DNA of 64,000 nucleotides from Pseudomonas putida (GCA_041071465.1 CP163498.1:4916001-4980000); one strand, 5' to 3'. Shown: positions 20,611 to 29,646, counted from the stretch's first letter. The notes: generated by a model from the letters alone, not told the origin. Program-made: numbers and translations.

Positions 20611-21363
20611 TCAGTCGCCAGGGCGATACAGGTGGGCGTGCCCGGCACGGTACAAGGCCGATTCGGCGAATGGCGTATCCCCCAGAACGTGGCCTACCAG
20701 GATCAGCGCCGTGCGCCGAAAGCCCTTGCTTGCCACGCGTTCGACGATATCGCCGAGGTTGCCGCGTACCCAGTCCTGGTCTGGCCAGGTGGCGCGATGC
20801 ACCACCGCTACCGGGCAGTGTGCGCCGTAGTGCGGCAGCAGCTCATCGACAATGCGCGAAAGGTGTTTGACCCCCAGGTGAATCGCCAGCGTGCTGCCGT
20901 GGCGCGCCAGGTCGCCCAGTTGCTCGCCAGGCGGCATGGGCGAGCTGTCGCCATAGCGGGTGAGGATCACGGTCTGCGCCACTTGAGGCAAAGTCAGTTC
21001 GCAGCCGAGCAGGGCAGCGCTGGCCGCCGTGGCAGTCACTCCCGGGATGATCTGGTAATCGATGCCCAGTGCTTGCAGGTGGCGGATCTGCTCGCCGATG
21101 GCGCCGTACAAGCTGGGGTCGCCGCTATGTACGCGGGCTACATCCAGCCCCCGTTCGTGTGCGCTTTGCATGGCCGCGATAATCTGCTCCAGATGCAGTT
21201 CGGCGCTGTTGATCACGGCCTCGGCCTGATGGCCTTCGAGCACGGCAGCGGGCACCAGTGAGCCGGCATAAATGATCACCGGGCATTGGCGAATCAGCCG
21301 TTGGCCCTTGACCGTGATCAGTTCTGGGTCGCCAGGGCCGGCGCCGATGAAGTAGACGGTCAT
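20611..21363 (-). CDS. cobM: Precorrin-4 C11-methyltransferase
   Basis: 250-residue SAM-dependent tetrapyrrole methylase that methylates C-11 of precorrin-4 in aerobic cobalamin synthesis. Family motifs are VYFIGAGPGDPELITVKG at the N-terminus, IYAGSLVPAAVL, VHSGDPSLYGAIGEQ and YQIIPGVTATAASAALLG, in the expected order. It is the last gene of the cbtB-cbtA-cobE-cobM cluster read from 22667 leftwards, all behind a cobalamin riboswitch, so B12 should repress it. The ATG at 21363 starts directly at the conserved MTVYFIGAGPG. Confidence 0.94.
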   Translation of the reverse strand: MTVYFIGAGPGDPELITVKGQRLIRQCPVIIYAGSLVPAAVLEGHQAEAVINSAELHLEQIIAAMQSAHERGLDVARVHSGDPSLYGAIGEQIRHLQALGIDYQIIPGVTATAASAALLGCELTLPQVAQTVILTRYGDSSPMPPGEQLGDLARHGSTLAIHLGVKHLSRIVDELLPHYGAHCPVAVVHRATWPDQDWVRGNLGDIVERVASKGFRRTALILVGHVLGDTPFAESALYRAGHAHLYRPGD

Positions 21364-21396
21364 GGAAAGTCCTTGCAAGAAATAGGGTATGAAACG

Positions 21397-21783
21397 TCAG
21401 CCGGCCAGGGCGAGGGTCGCCGGGCCTAGTACCTTGCGTGGCAGCAGCAACCTAGCCGTGCCCAGTTGTTGGCTGGCCAGGGCCAGTGCCGCACTCTCGG
21501 CCACGCCCCAACAGCCGCTGTGGGCATAGGCGGTGGCCGAGCGGTGGCTGAGCAACGGCTCATAGGCTTGGAGTTGCGCGCTATGGTACAGCACCAAGGG
21601 CAAGGCCAGGCGTGCGGCCAGTTGCTGCAGGCCGGCTTCGTCGGCCTTGAGGTTGATGCTGGCAATGCCGCGCAGGTCGGAAAGCGCCAGGCCCTGGCTA
21701 GCCAGGGCTTGGTGCAGCAGGGTTTGCAGGGTATCCGCCGGGCAACCCCGGCGGCAGCCGAAGCCAGCGTAGAAAGCCGGCAT
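21397..21783 (-). CDS. cobE: CobE/CbiG C-terminal-domain cobalamin biosynthesis protein
   Basis: 128-residue protein matching the CobE / CbiG C-terminal domain family of cobalamin synthesis. The N-terminus YAGFGCRRGCPADTLQ is the signature loop, and SGCWGVAESAALALAS is the second conserved block. Its exact step in the aerobic pathway is unsettled; a precorrin-binding role has been suggested for the family. Its ATG at 21783 shares a base with the stop of cbtA, so translation is coupled. It sits between cbtA and cobM in a riboswitch-controlled operon. Confidence 0.88.
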   Translation of the reverse strand: MPAFYAGFGCRRGCPADTLQTLLHQALASQGLALSDLRGIASINLKADEAGLQQLAARLALPLVLYHSAQLQAYEPLLSHRSATAYAHSGCWGVAESAALALASQQLGTARLLLPRKVLGPATLALAG

Positions 21784-22469
21784 CAGGCCTCGCTGGAGCG
21801 GCGGAACAGCCACGCACTGAGCAGGCCCAACGCCACCCAGAAGGCAGCGTTGGTCAGCCAGGAGGCCATCTTGAACTGCGTCTCCAGTGCTTCGGGGGCC
21901 AGGCTTTCATGGACTTCAGGCTGTGGCGCACCGATCACATGGGGGATAACCAGCAGCACGGCGCCCAGCGCCTTCAGCAGCCAGTGGCGGGCGAACACCA
22001 GCAAGGCCAGGCCAAGGGCGGTGGCGCTGGCCGTGCCAATCCACCAGGCCTGGCGTTGCCCCAGGTCGGCGGCAGCAGTGCCGGGCAGTTCCGGTGGCAA
22101 CCCCAACGTTGGGGCCAGACAGAACACGGCGAAACCGGCCAGGCCCCACAAGGCGCCAGTGCTGACGCGCTTCGGCTCGCGCAGGCCATACAGTGCGGCG
22201 AGGATCAGGGCAAAGCCCACCGCCACCACCAGGTTGCCACCGGTGGTGGACAGCACGCGCTGCCAGCCGTCTTCTGGTGACCAGGCTTCGGCGCTGTGTT
22301 CATGAGCGCCCTCATTGCCGCCATGTTCGTGTTGGGCGGCCGGGGCCGAGGACTCGTAGGTTTCCGCTTCGAGAATCAGCGGGGCGACCCAAAAGCTTTG
22401 CAGCAAGGTCAGCAACAGGGCCGCAAGCAACCCGCTGAAACCCGCAGTACGGGCAATGCGCGTGATCAT
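21783..22469 (-). CDS. cbtA: CbtA-family predicted cobalt transporter subunit
   Basis: 228-residue membrane protein of the CbtA family, proposed as the main subunit of a B12-regulated cobalt importer. About five or six hydrophobic helices are visible, starting with GFSGLLAALLLTLLQSFW. A histidine-rich extramembrane loop (AAQHEHGGNEGAHEHSAE) could bind the metal. It lies 9 bases after cbtB and overlaps cobE. The genomic pairing with cbtB under a cobalamin riboswitch is the basis for the cobalt prediction in the literature; direct transport evidence for this protein is not implied. Confidence 0.9.
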   Translation of the reverse strand: MITRIARTAGFSGLLAALLLTLLQSFWVAPLILEAETYESSAPAAQHEHGGNEGAHEHSAEAWSPEDGWQRVLSTTGGNLVVAVGFALILAALYGLREPKRVSTGALWGLAGFAVFCLAPTLGLPPELPGTAAADLGQRQAWWIGTASATALGLALLVFARHWLLKALGAVLLVIPHVIGAPQPEVHESLAPEALETQFKMASWLTNAAFWVALGLLSAWLFRRSSEA

Positions 22470-22478
22470 CAGGCGTAC

Positions 22479-22667
22479 TCAGTGGCAGGGGAAGGCGGCG
22501 CTGTGGCGGGTGTCGTGGGCGGCGTTGTGCACGGCCTCGATGTGCGAGAAGCCGGCGAAGTACACCAGGCACAGGCCCAACAGGCTGGCGCCGACGGCGA
22601 TGACTACGCGCTGGCTGAGGGTGACGGGTGTGGCAAGGCTGTGCTGCTTGGCGCTGGTGACGGGCAT
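22479..22667 (-). CDS. cbtB: CbtB-family predicted cobalt transporter subunit
   Basis: 62-residue protein with one transmembrane helix (VVIAVGASLLGLCLVYFAGF) and a histidine-bearing C-terminus (HIEAVHNAAHDTRHS...CH), the hallmark of CbtB, thought to present cobalt to CbtA. It is the first gene of the riboswitch-led operon; the riboswitch ends about 110 bases upstream. A GAGG-like site precedes its ATG. Confidence 0.9.
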   Translation of the reverse strand: MPVTSAKQHSLATPVTLSQRVVIAVGASLLGLCLVYFAGFSHIEAVHNAAHDTRHSAAFPCH

Positions 22668-22775
22668 GACGCGTTCCTCTGCTTTTTAGTGAGCAACGGG
22701 CGAGCGCGGCAGCCCCGGGCGGGGTCGCCCAGGGGAATGCAACAGCGCCCGCCCACCGCGGGGTGTTCATGAACG

Positions 22776-22972
22776 CCAGGCCGGTCTCCGGGCTTGCGAG
22801 GAAGAGCAGGGCTCCTGGAACACGTCACCTTCCCATGCCGTACTACGAGGCACAGTGGTACAGACGCTTCACTCGCTTACCGTTGCGGGGGCAGCACCGG
22901 CATTGTCCGGCCCTGCTGGAGGGCCTGCGACGCACCGGTTTCCCGTTTCACCCCCTACGGGGGCACCTGAAC
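22776..22972 (-). promoter_or_regulatory. Cobalamin riboswitch upstream of cbtB
   Basis: Read on the minus strand the leader has the ordered cobalamin aptamer blocks: GGTGCCCCC at the 5' side, GGGAAACCGGTG, the core GCTGCCCCCGCAACGGTAA, CCACTG, GGGAAGG and finally AAGCCCGGAGACCGGCCTG. It lies between the SsuD-like gene and cbtB, about 110 bases before the cbtB start. B12 binding is expected to switch off cbtB-cbtA-cobE-cobM. The rest of the 431-base gap (22973-23098) holds no gene and should carry the promoter. Confidence 0.93.
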
Positions 22973-23098
22973 GTGAGGCATAAGGAGAGCATGGGGCGGG
23001 CTTGGCGTCAATCTGTGGGTGCATCTGCCTTCCACCCATTTCAGGCTTGCGCGGGTTCCTGCCGGACGGCGCTATCCCTGCAGCCGTACCGCAGAAAT

Positions 23099-24199
23099 CT
23101 ACGCAGTTCGAACATCGCGGCCAGACTCACGCTGGGCTACCAGCGCGCGAATGCGCGGGATCAGGTCCTGCCCGTACTCGACCGCATCACGCAATTGGTC
23201 AAAACCGCGGAACAGGAAAGTGCTCACCCCAAGCTTGTAGTAAGCCAATGCGGCCTCTGCCACCTGCTCTGCAGTCCCCACCAGCGACGTAGAGTTACCG
23301 GCACCGCCACCCAGCGCGGCAATCTCGGTCCACAGCCGGGTGTCATGCACTTTGCGCTGGCTGGCCAGCTGCACCAGACGCTCAGAGCCGGCATTGCTCT
23401 TGCCGAAGTTCTTCTCGCGGCGGTTGCCCTGGTGGATGCCGATCCGCGCCTGGGCGTCGGCCAGAATGCGCTCGGCACGGCCCCAGGCCTCGGCCTCGGT
23501 AGCGCCCAGAATCGGCCGCAACGACAGGCTGAAGCGAATATGCTTTTCGCGTCCGTAGCGGGCGGCGGCCTTGCGCACTTTGGCGATGCGTTCGCGTACC
23601 TGTTCCAGCGGTTCGCCCCACATCATGTACACATCGGCGTGTTTGGCGGCCACTTCGACGGCCGCATCAGAGGCGCCAGAGAAATAGATCGGCAAATGCT
23701 GCACTGGCTTGACCAGGGTCAGGTTGTCTTCGACGCGGTAATGTGTGCCCTGGTGGTCGAACGGTTCATGGCGAGTCCAGGTGTCACGCAGTACCTGCAG
23801 GTATTCGTCGGTGCGCGCATAACGGGCATCCTTGTCCAGGAAGTCGCCATCGCGCTGCAGGTCGCCGCTGTCGCCGCCGGTAATGACGTTGATCGAGGCA
23901 CGGCCATGGCTCAGCTGGTCAAGGGTGGCGAACTGGCGGGCGGCGAAGGTCGGGGCCTGGAAGCCAGGGCGGTGGGCTACCAGCAGGCCGATGCGCTCGG
24001 TGAGGGCGGCCACATAGCTGGCCAGAATCAACGAATCCGGCGCGCTGGTATTGACTGCCAGCAGCGCTTTGTCAAAGCCACCATACTCTTGGGCCTGGGA
24101 GAAGGCTTTGATGAACTCCAGGTCGACCAGCGGGCCGCGTGCTGCCTGTGACTCGCTGCTTTCCTGCGGGCCGATGAGGCCGATGAATTCGAGGCTCAT
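23099..24199 (-). CDS. SsuD-like FMNH2-dependent alkanesulfonate monooxygenase
   Basis: 366-residue TIM-barrel LLM monooxygenase resembling SsuD, which cleaves C-S bonds of alkanesulfonates to release sulfite. Landmarks are the mid-region QFATLDQLSHGRASINVITGG (conserved core LSHGR..INVITGG), LPIYFSGASDAAVEVAAKHADVY (core YFSGAS..A), and the C-terminal FLFRGFDQLRDAVEYG. It is the last gene of a five-gene operon and follows a DszA-type monooxygenase by 27 bases. No flavin reductase (ssuE) is nearby. The true substrate could be a sulfone or sulfinate rather than a sulfonate. The intergenic stretch after it holds a riboswitch for the next operon. Confidence 0.87.
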   Translation of the reverse strand: MSLEFIGLIGPQESSESQAARGPLVDLEFIKAFSQAQEYGGFDKALLAVNTSAPDSLILASYVAALTERIGLLVAHRPGFQAPTFAARQFATLDQLSHGRASINVITGGDSGDLQRDGDFLDKDARYARTDEYLQVLRDTWTRHEPFDHQGTHYRVEDNLTLVKPVQHLPIYFSGASDAAVEVAAKHADVYMMWGEPLEQVRERIAKVRKAAARYGREKHIRFSLSLRPILGATEAEAWGRAERILADAQARIGIHQGNRREKNFGKSNAGSERLVQLASQRKVHDTRLWTEIAALGGGAGNSTSLVGTAEQVAEAALAYYKLGVSTFLFRGFDQLRDAVEYGQDLIPRIRALVAQRESGRDVRTA

Positions 24200-24226
24200 G
24201 GAACAGAACTCCTTGTCGTGATGGGC

Positions 24227-25561
24227 TCAGGCAACCGCTGTCTGGGTGCGGCGCAGTGTGTTGCGGTTTTCCGGCACGTCGAGGCCGAAATGGTCTCGCA
24301 GGGTTGTACCGGCATACGTCTGGCGTACCAGGCCTCGCGCTTGCAGCAGCGGCACCACCTGCTCGGTGAAATACTGCAGGCCGTCGGGTAGCAGCGAGTT
24401 GATGATGAAACCGTCGGCCGCGCCGTTTTCGAACCAGTGCTGCAGGGCATCGCCAACCTGTTCCGGGGTACCGACGAAGTCCCGGCGTGGACGCGAGAAA
24501 CGCAGCGCCAGCTCGCGCAAGGTCAGGCCTTCATCACGGGCCAGCTGCTTGAGTTGGTCCGAGGTGCCCTTGTGGCTGTCATTGCCCAGCGTGCCGAGGT
24601 CGGGGAAGGGCGCGTCCAAGTCATGGTGGCTGAAGTCGTAGTCGTTGAACGGCCGGCCAAGCGCAACCAGGGCATCTTCGATGCTTACCAGGTCCACGGC
24701 TTGCTGATAACGCTGTTCGACCTCCTCGGCGTCGCGGCCGACGATCGGGCGTATGCCGGGCAGGATGAACAATGCATCCGGATCACGGCCATGGCGCGCG
24801 GCACGCTGCTTGAGGTCCTGATAGTAAGCGTGGGCATCGTCGAACGATTCCGGGTTGACGAAGATGGCGTCGGCGTTTTGCGCGGCGAAGTTGCGACCCT
24901 CTTCCGACACGCCTGCCTGGAAGATCAGTGGCTGGCCCTGGGGCGAGCGCTGGATGTTCAGCGGGCCCTTGACCTTGAAGAACTCACCCTGGTGGCCGAG
25001 GGTGTGCAGTTTGGCCGGGTCGAAGAACTGTCCGCTTTGCTTGTCGCGGGTAAAGGCGTCGTCTTCCCAGGAGTCCCACAGCCCTTTGACCACCTCTACG
25101 TGCTCGCGCGCAATTCGGTAGCGCACGGCATGCGGCGGGTGTTCAGCCTTGCCGAAGTTGTCAGCAGTACCGGAAAGCCAGGAAGTCACCACGTTCCAGC
25201 CCGCGCGCCCACCGCTGATCAGGTCCAGCGAGGCGAACTGACGTGCTACCTGGAAGGGCTCGGTGTAGCTGACCGTGACCGTGGCCACCAGGCCGATGTG
25301 TTCGGTTACCGTAGCCAGCGCCGAGAGGATGGTCAGCGGCTCGAAACGGTTGAGGTAGTGAGGGCTGGAGCGGGCGTGGATGTGCAGGCTGTCGGCAATG
25401 AAGGCGAAGTCGAACGTTGCCGCCTCCGCCAGTTTTGCCTGATGTTTGTAGAAACCGAAATTGACACTGGCATCGGCCAATGCATCGGGGTGGCGCCATT
25501 CGCCCCAGCCGTGGCCGACGCCATGGATCATGGCGCCCAGGCGGATCTGTCGTTTGCTCAT
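24227..25561 (-). CDS. LLM-class flavin monooxygenase (NtaA/SnaA/DszA family)
   Basis: 444-residue FMNH2-dependent monooxygenase, paralogous to the one at 2547. Shared features include [18 protein letters not shown] at the start, [20 protein letters not shown] and [20 protein letters not shown]. Members of this group hydroxylate dibenzothiophene sulfone, nitrilotriacetate or related compounds with a partner reductase. Here it lies between a class II aldolase-like gene and an SsuD-like monooxygenase, with a DszC-like flavoprotein at the head of the operon. A two-step oxidation of an organosulfur compound is the natural inference; the compound itself cannot be named. Confidence 0.88.
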   Translation of the reverse strand: MSKRQIRLGAMIHGVGHGWGEWRHPDALADASVNFGFYKHQAKLAEAATFDFAFIADSLHIHARSSPHYLNRFEPLTILSALATVTEHIGLVATVTVSYTEPFQVARQFASLDLISGGRAGWNVVTSWLSGTADNFGKAEHPPHAVRYRIAREHVEVVKGLWDSWEDDAFTRDKQSGQFFDPAKLHTLGHQGEFFKVKGPLNIQRSPQGQPLIFQAGVSEEGRNFAAQNADAIFVNPESFDDAHAYYQDLKQRAARHGRDPDALFILPGIRPIVGRDAEEVEQRYQQAVDLVSIEDALVALGRPFNDYDFSHHDLDAPFPDLGTLGNDSHKGTSDQLKQLARDEGLTLRELALRFSRPRRDFVGTPEQVGDALQHWFENGAADGFIINSLLPDGLQYFTEQVVPLLQARGLVRQTYAGTTLRDHFGLDVPENRNTLRRTQTAVA

Positions 25562-25651
25562 CGGAATACCTGCGGGTTGTGCTGCAAATGGAGTCGATAC
25601 GGCCTTGAAACTCAGCCGCGGCGGAGGTCGGTACAGGCCACAAGAACGCGG

Positions 25652-26446
25652 TCAGTTCTGGTAATCCAGTCCCTCCCGATCCAGCTGGCGTATCAGCGCA
25701 TCCCAATGCCGCTGGATCCCTTCCCCCAGCCCATCGGAAAACCGCTTCGACTGCTCATGCACCTTGGCAATTGCTGCCGGCGCCGCGTACAGCAGTTGGT
25801 CGTTGCCCCCTGCCTGCGCCGCCACCTGGATGTTGCAGGCCCGCTCCAGCCCGTGCAGCTCGCGGAAGGCATGCTCGACGCTGATTCCCCCGGTCAGCAG
25901 GCCATGGTTGCGCAGGATCAGGATATTGCTGTCGCCCAGGTTGGCCACCAGCCGCTGCTGCTCGTCCAGGTCCAGGGCGACGCCTTCGTAGTCGTGGTAC
26001 ACCACGCGGCTGTAGTAGGCCAGGGCATGCTGCGAGATTGGCAGCAGGCCATCGCGTTGTGCCGACACTGCTGCGCCATCACGCGTGTGGGTGTGCAGCA
26101 CGGCCTTGAGGTCGGGCCGCGCACGGTGAATGGCGCTGTGAATCACATAGCCGGCCTGGTTGATGCCCAGGCCCAGGGGATCATCGATGATCGTGCCATC
26201 TACATCGACCTTCACCAGGTTGGAGGCGGTGATCTCGTCGAACAGCAGGCCGAAGGCGTTGATCAGAAAGTGTTCGTCGGGCCCAGGCACGCGTGCCGAG
26301 AAGTGTGTGTAGATATGGTCGGTCCAGCGGAACAGGGCAGCCAGGCGATAGGCCGCAGCCAGCTTTACTCGCACCTCCCATTCTTCGGCGCTGACCCGTT
26401 GGCGCACGGTGTTTTCCTGGGGGGCGATGACAGACAATGCAGTCAT
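25652..26446 (-). CDS. Class II aldolase/adducin-family protein
   Basis: 264-residue member of the class II aldolase/adducin fold (zinc enzymes such as fuculose-1-phosphate aldolase). Probable metal ligands are the histidines in AVLHTHTRDGAAVS and RNHGLLTGG, and the N-terminal WTDHIYTHFSARVPG matches the family's opening motif. The start at 26446 (MTALSVIAP) is preceded by AACACC rather than a strong site, but longer in-frame starts add unrelated sequence. It lies inside an operon of flavin monooxygenases, between a D-2-hydroxyacid dehydrogenase and a DszA-like enzyme. It might cleave or decarboxylate a carbon skeleton freed by those enzymes; this is inference. Confidence 0.85.
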   Translation of the reverse strand: MTALSVIAPQENTVRQRVSAEEWEVRVKLAAAYRLAALFRWTDHIYTHFSARVPGPDEHFLINAFGLLFDEITASNLVKVDVDGTIIDDPLGLGINQAGYVIHSAIHRARPDLKAVLHTHTRDGAAVSAQRDGLLPISQHALAYYSRVVYHDYEGVALDLDEQQRLVANLGDSNILILRNHGLLTGGISVEHAFRELHGLERACNIQVAAQAGGNDQLLYAAPAAIAKVHEQSKRFSDGLGEGIQRHWDALIRQLDREGLDYQN

Positions 26447-26468
26447 GGTGTTCTCCAAAAGTGTCGGT

Positions 26469-27413
26469 TCAGTAGCCGCGCTGGGTATCGACCAGGTTGT
26501 GCAGCGGTGCCTGTTCGCGGTAGCGGGCGAAGTTGTCGAGAAATGCGTCGAGCAAGGCCGGGTAGCCGTCCTCGGAAATCGCCGAGGTATGCGGCGACAG
26601 GAATACTCGCGGGTGCTGGTACAGCGGGTGCCCCGTCGGTAGCGGCTCCGGTTCGGTGACATCCAGGCTGGCGCGGGCGATCAGGCCACTGTCCAGGGCA
26701 TCGAGCAGGGCTTGCTGGTTCAGCAGCCCGCCACGGGCGATGTTGATCAGGTGCAGGCCGGGCTTGGCCTGGGCCAGTACCTGGTGGTCGATCAGGCCAC
26801 GGGTGGCAGGGGTGAGCGGGGCGGCGATGACCAGGTGATCGCTGCCGGCAAACAGCTGCTGCAGGTTGTCGACGCGCTGTACGCCCGGCACCTCGGCAAT
26901 GGGTTGGCCTGGGCGATTCAGCGCCAGTACCTGCATGCCCAGGGCATTTGCCTTGCGCGCCAGGCTCTGGCCGATGCTGCCGAAGCCGAATATGCCCAGG
27001 GTACGGCCACGTACCGGGGCCAGCGGGGTCAGGCGCCAGTCGGCGTCTTTGACCCACAGGCCCGGTAGCTGCTTGGCGGCAGCGAGCACCAGAGCCAAGG
27101 CAAACTCGGCCACCTGCTCGGCATTGGCGCCGCGTCCACTGGTGACCGGCGGGCCCTGGAACACCCAGTCGGGGTAGAAGTCGATGCCCGAGGACACCAC
27201 CTGCACCCAGCGCAATTGCCACGGCCAGCCGGCGGGCGGGGAATCCACTCGGTTACCGCGTACATTGACCGGGCGCAGGATGAAGACGTCGGCAGGGATG
27301 TCCAGCTGCAACTGGGTGGGTGCGATATCGACCACCTCGTGGTCAGGCAACTGATCGCGCAGGTACTGGTTAGCCTGGGCGTCCAGCTGGCTGGCGATGA
27401 TCGAGTGGCTCAT
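26469..27413 (-). CDS. D-isomer 2-hydroxyacid dehydrogenase
   Basis: 314-residue NAD(P)-dependent dehydrogenase of the D-2-hydroxyacid family. The Rossmann motif is LGIFGFGSIGQSLARKA, the arginine region is LINIARGGLLNQQALLDAL, and the catalytic histidine motif is FLSPHTSAIS. The length and order suit GhrA/GhrB-like 2-oxoacid reductases. Its start overlaps the end of the acyl-CoA dehydrogenase-like gene by 4 bases, so it is co-translated in the five-gene operon. The substrate is probably a small 2-oxo or 2-hydroxy acid linked to the organosulfur route, which is inferred from context only. Confidence 0.88.
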   Translation of the reverse strand: MSHSIIASQLDAQANQYLRDQLPDHEVVDIAPTQLQLDIPADVFILRPVNVRGNRVDSPPAGWPWQLRWVQVVSSGIDFYPDWVFQGPPVTSGRGANAEQVAEFALALVLAAAKQLPGLWVKDADWRLTPLAPVRGRTLGIFGFGSIGQSLARKANALGMQVLALNRPGQPIAEVPGVQRVDNLQQLFAGSDHLVIAAPLTPATRGLIDHQVLAQAKPGLHLINIARGGLLNQQALLDALDSGLIARASLDVTEPEPLPTGHPLYQHPRVFLSPHTSAISEDGYPALLDAFLDNFARYREQAPLHNLVDTQRGY

Positions 27414-28555
27414 GCTGCCACCTCCGCCAAGGCTGCACGGCCGACCTGGCCAAGTACTACGTCATCCTGGGGGGTGTGGATGCGGCTGCACAGCACATCG
27501 CGATAGTGCCGCTCCAACGGGTTGCGCCGTGACAGGCCAGGGTTACCGGCAGCCTCGATGGCCAGCTCCACAGCCTGGATGGCATTGCGGCTGACCAGGT
27601 GCTTGAGTTGCCCGGCATGGCGCGGCTCGGTCTGCCCGCTGACGGCGGCGTTCAGCAGGCTCTGGTTGGCGAACAGCAGCGTGTCGATGCGTCCGACCAC
27701 GTCCTGGAAACGCGCCAGGCTGGCCAGCGGTGCCCCCAGGTTGGACGGCGCCCGCTGGTTCAGGAACTGCACCAGCCAGTCACGTGCGGCCTGGGCCACA
27801 CCGTCGTACAGTGCAGGCAGCAACACTGCCATCCACAGCAGGCCGGTGCTGTCGAGTTCGGGGCGTGGTGCGCTGGCCGGGCTGACGCTGACGGCATGCT
27901 CCAACGGGATCAGCACCTCGTCGAACTGCACTTCATGGCTGCAGGTGGCACGCATGCCCAGGTGGTCCCAGTCTTCGACGATACGGATGCCAGGGGTGTC
28001 CTTGTGTACCAGGAAGCCGCCTACGAGGGGGTCCTGGTCGTCGCTGCGGGCCCACACCAGGTACCAGCTCAGGCCATGGCTGCCGGTGGAGTAGATTTTG
28101 CGCCCGGACAACCGCCAGCCCTCGGCGGTGCGCCGAGCGGTGGTCGCCGGCAAGCCACCGCGTGCCGGTGTGCCCAGTTCCGGCTCGACGCGAAAGGCGT
28201 TGATCAGCGCGCCGTTGGCCACCGCGTCGCGTGCCACTTGCAGGCGCAGGTGCTCGGGCCAGCGATCTTCGTCCTGTAGGCGCAAGTGCTGCAGGTACTG
28301 CATCACCAGGATCAATGCGGTGGACGGGCAGCCTTTGCCGACGGCGGTGATCACCAGGCGTGCGCTGGCCAGGTCGGCCCCGCCACCGCCCAGGGCGCGC
28401 GGCACGGTGAAACTCAGCAGGCCGTGGCGGTGCAGCAGGGTGAAGTTGTCGACGGGGAACTGGCCGCTGCGGTCGTAGCGCTCGGCATTGCTGGCCAGGG
28501 CCTGGGTGAGTTCGGCTAGTGCGCTGGCGGAAGGGGGGGACTCATGGGTATTCAT
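27410..28555 (-). CDS. Acyl-CoA dehydrogenase-fold flavoprotein (DszC/SfnB-like)
   Basis: 381-residue flavoprotein of the acyl-CoA dehydrogenase fold. N-terminal helices run to about residue 120; the beta domain contains GWRLSGRKIYSTGSHGLSW, a block typical of the monooxygenase subgroup (DszC, SfnB), and GIRIVEDWDHLGMRATCSHE. A canonical acyl-CoA catalytic glutamate is not obvious, and the company of two LLM monooxygenases supports an organosulfur or flavin-N/S-oxygenase role over fatty-acid oxidation. It heads the operon 28555 to 23099. A LysR gene lies upstream on the same strand, 200 bases away. Confidence 0.83.
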   Translation of the reverse strand: MNTHESPPSASALAELTQALASNAERYDRSGQFPVDNFTLLHRHGLLSFTVPRALGGGGADLASARLVITAVGKGCPSTALILVMQYLQHLRLQDEDRWPEHLRLQVARDAVANGALINAFRVEPELGTPARGGLPATTARRTAEGWRLSGRKIYSTGSHGLSWYLVWARSDDQDPLVGGFLVHKDTPGIRIVEDWDHLGMRATCSHEVQFDEVLIPLEHAVSVSPASAPRPELDSTGLLWMAVLLPALYDGVAQAARDWLVQFLNQRAPSNLGAPLASLARFQDVVGRIDTLLFANQSLLNAAVSGQTEPRHAGQLKHLVSRNAIQAVELAIEAAGNPGLSRRNPLERHYRDVLCSRIHTPQDDVVLGQVGRAALAEVAA

Positions 28556-28686
28556 CCCTGGAACACGGTGGGTTTCTAAGACCGTATTCGTATGGGTGAA
28601 GGCTGTAAAAGTCTTTTTTGTTCTATGCTAATTATCAGTTGTCTGAATTAAAGTTGTTAGTTGTTATGCAAGACTGGTATTTAATG

Positions 28687-28703
28687 GGGCTGCATTGCAG
28701 CCC
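28687..28703 (-). terminator. Palindrome downstream of the LysR gene, possible weak terminator
   Basis: GGGCTGCA and TGCAGCCC flank a single base (28687-28703), so a hairpin with a 5-base loop and 6-pair stem could form. On the minus strand it is followed by CATTAAATA, not a proper U-run. It could end the LysR transcript or be a regulator site for the operon starting at 28555. Confidence 0.35.
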
Positions 28704-28755
28704 ATCGGGAACATGAGGCGTCTCCTAGGCAGTGAACTGCGCCACGTTTTTACGC

Positions 28756-29646
28756 TCACCCACACAACTGTTGCCCGGCCACCCGGCCAAACAGCTCCAC
28801 CGGCTCCTGCAGGTTGCCCAGGTAGCGCGGGTGGAACAGCCACAAATCCACCTGGGGCTTGAAGTCCGTTACATTGACCACATCCAGCGCGTCCCGATGG
28901 CGGCTGTTCTGCAACAACGGCTCAGGCACGAGGCCAAGCCCCTGCCCATTGGCCACCAGCCCCAATTGCAACTCGGTACCAAAGGTCTCCAGGTTGATCG
29001 ACAAGCTCAGCCCCTGTTCACTCAGGGCGCGCTGCAGCCCCGCGCGGAAGCCGCAGCCATCGGGGTTGAGCACCCAGCCACGGGTGTAGCAGTCCTTGAG
29101 CTTGAGGCTGCGCTTGCCGGTGCTGCCTTTGGCTGCAACTACCCGCAGTGGCATGCGTGCGATCGACTGGCTGGCGATGCCCTCGGGGAAGATCTTGCCC
29201 GGCGGGAACAGCGCAGCGGCAGCGTCGAGTTCGCCATTTTCCATGCGCGCGATCAGGCTGCTGCCCCAGCCGCTGGTGACCTGGGTGCGCAGGTCCGGGT
29301 AGGTTTCGCGGATTTGCGCCAGGGCATCGAGCAGCACCACATCACCCAGGGTTTGCGGCACGCCCAGCCGCAGGGTCCCGGAAGGCGCTCCGTCGTTGGC
29401 CACCAGCTCGCGCAGCGAGTCGATCTCGCGCAAAATGGCTTTGCACTGTTCGTACACGCGCAGCCCCATGGGGGTCGGTTTGAGAGGCTTGGTGTTGCGG
29501 TCGAGCAGGGTGGCGCCCAGGTCTTCTTCGAAGTTCTGTACGCGGCGGGTGATGGCCGGTTGAGTCAGCTGCAGGGCCTCGGCGGCGAGGTTGGTCGACT
29601 GGCAACGGATGACCGCCACGAAGGCGTCCATGTCATCGATTTTCAT
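28756..29646 (-). CDS. LysR-family transcriptional regulator
   Basis: 296-residue LysR regulator. The N-terminal winged helix-turn-helix reads LAAEALQLTQPAITRRVQNF, and the effector domain spans about residues 90-290. It is encoded upstream of and in the same direction as the five-gene organosulfur operon. The 200-base gap between them (28556-28755) is the likely control region; it holds AT-rich sequence (TAATTATCAG, TTTTTTGTTC) but I could not define an operator. The regulator is probably specific for that operon. The frameshifted GNAT gene just upstream would overlap it if read unshifted. Confidence 0.88.
   Translation of the reverse strand: MKIDDMDAFVAVIRCQSTNLAAEALQLTQPAITRRVQNFEEDLGATLLDRNTKPLKPTPMGLRVYEQCKAILREIDSLRELVANDGAPSGTLRLGVPQTLGDVVLLDALAQIRETYPDLRTQVTSGWGSSLIARMENGELDAAAALFPPGKIFPEGIASQSIARMPLRVVAAKGSTGKRSLKLKDCYTRGWVLNPDGCGFRAGLQRALSEQGLSLSINLETFGTELQLGLVANGQGLGLVPEPLLQNSRHRDALDVVNVTDFKPQVDLWLFHPRYLGNLQEPVELFGRVAGQQLCG

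Noticed and set aside
24437..26659. 740-codon open frame on plus, opposite the DszA-type and aldolase genes
   Set aside because: Spans two supported minus-strand genes and a gap; translation has no recognisable domain.
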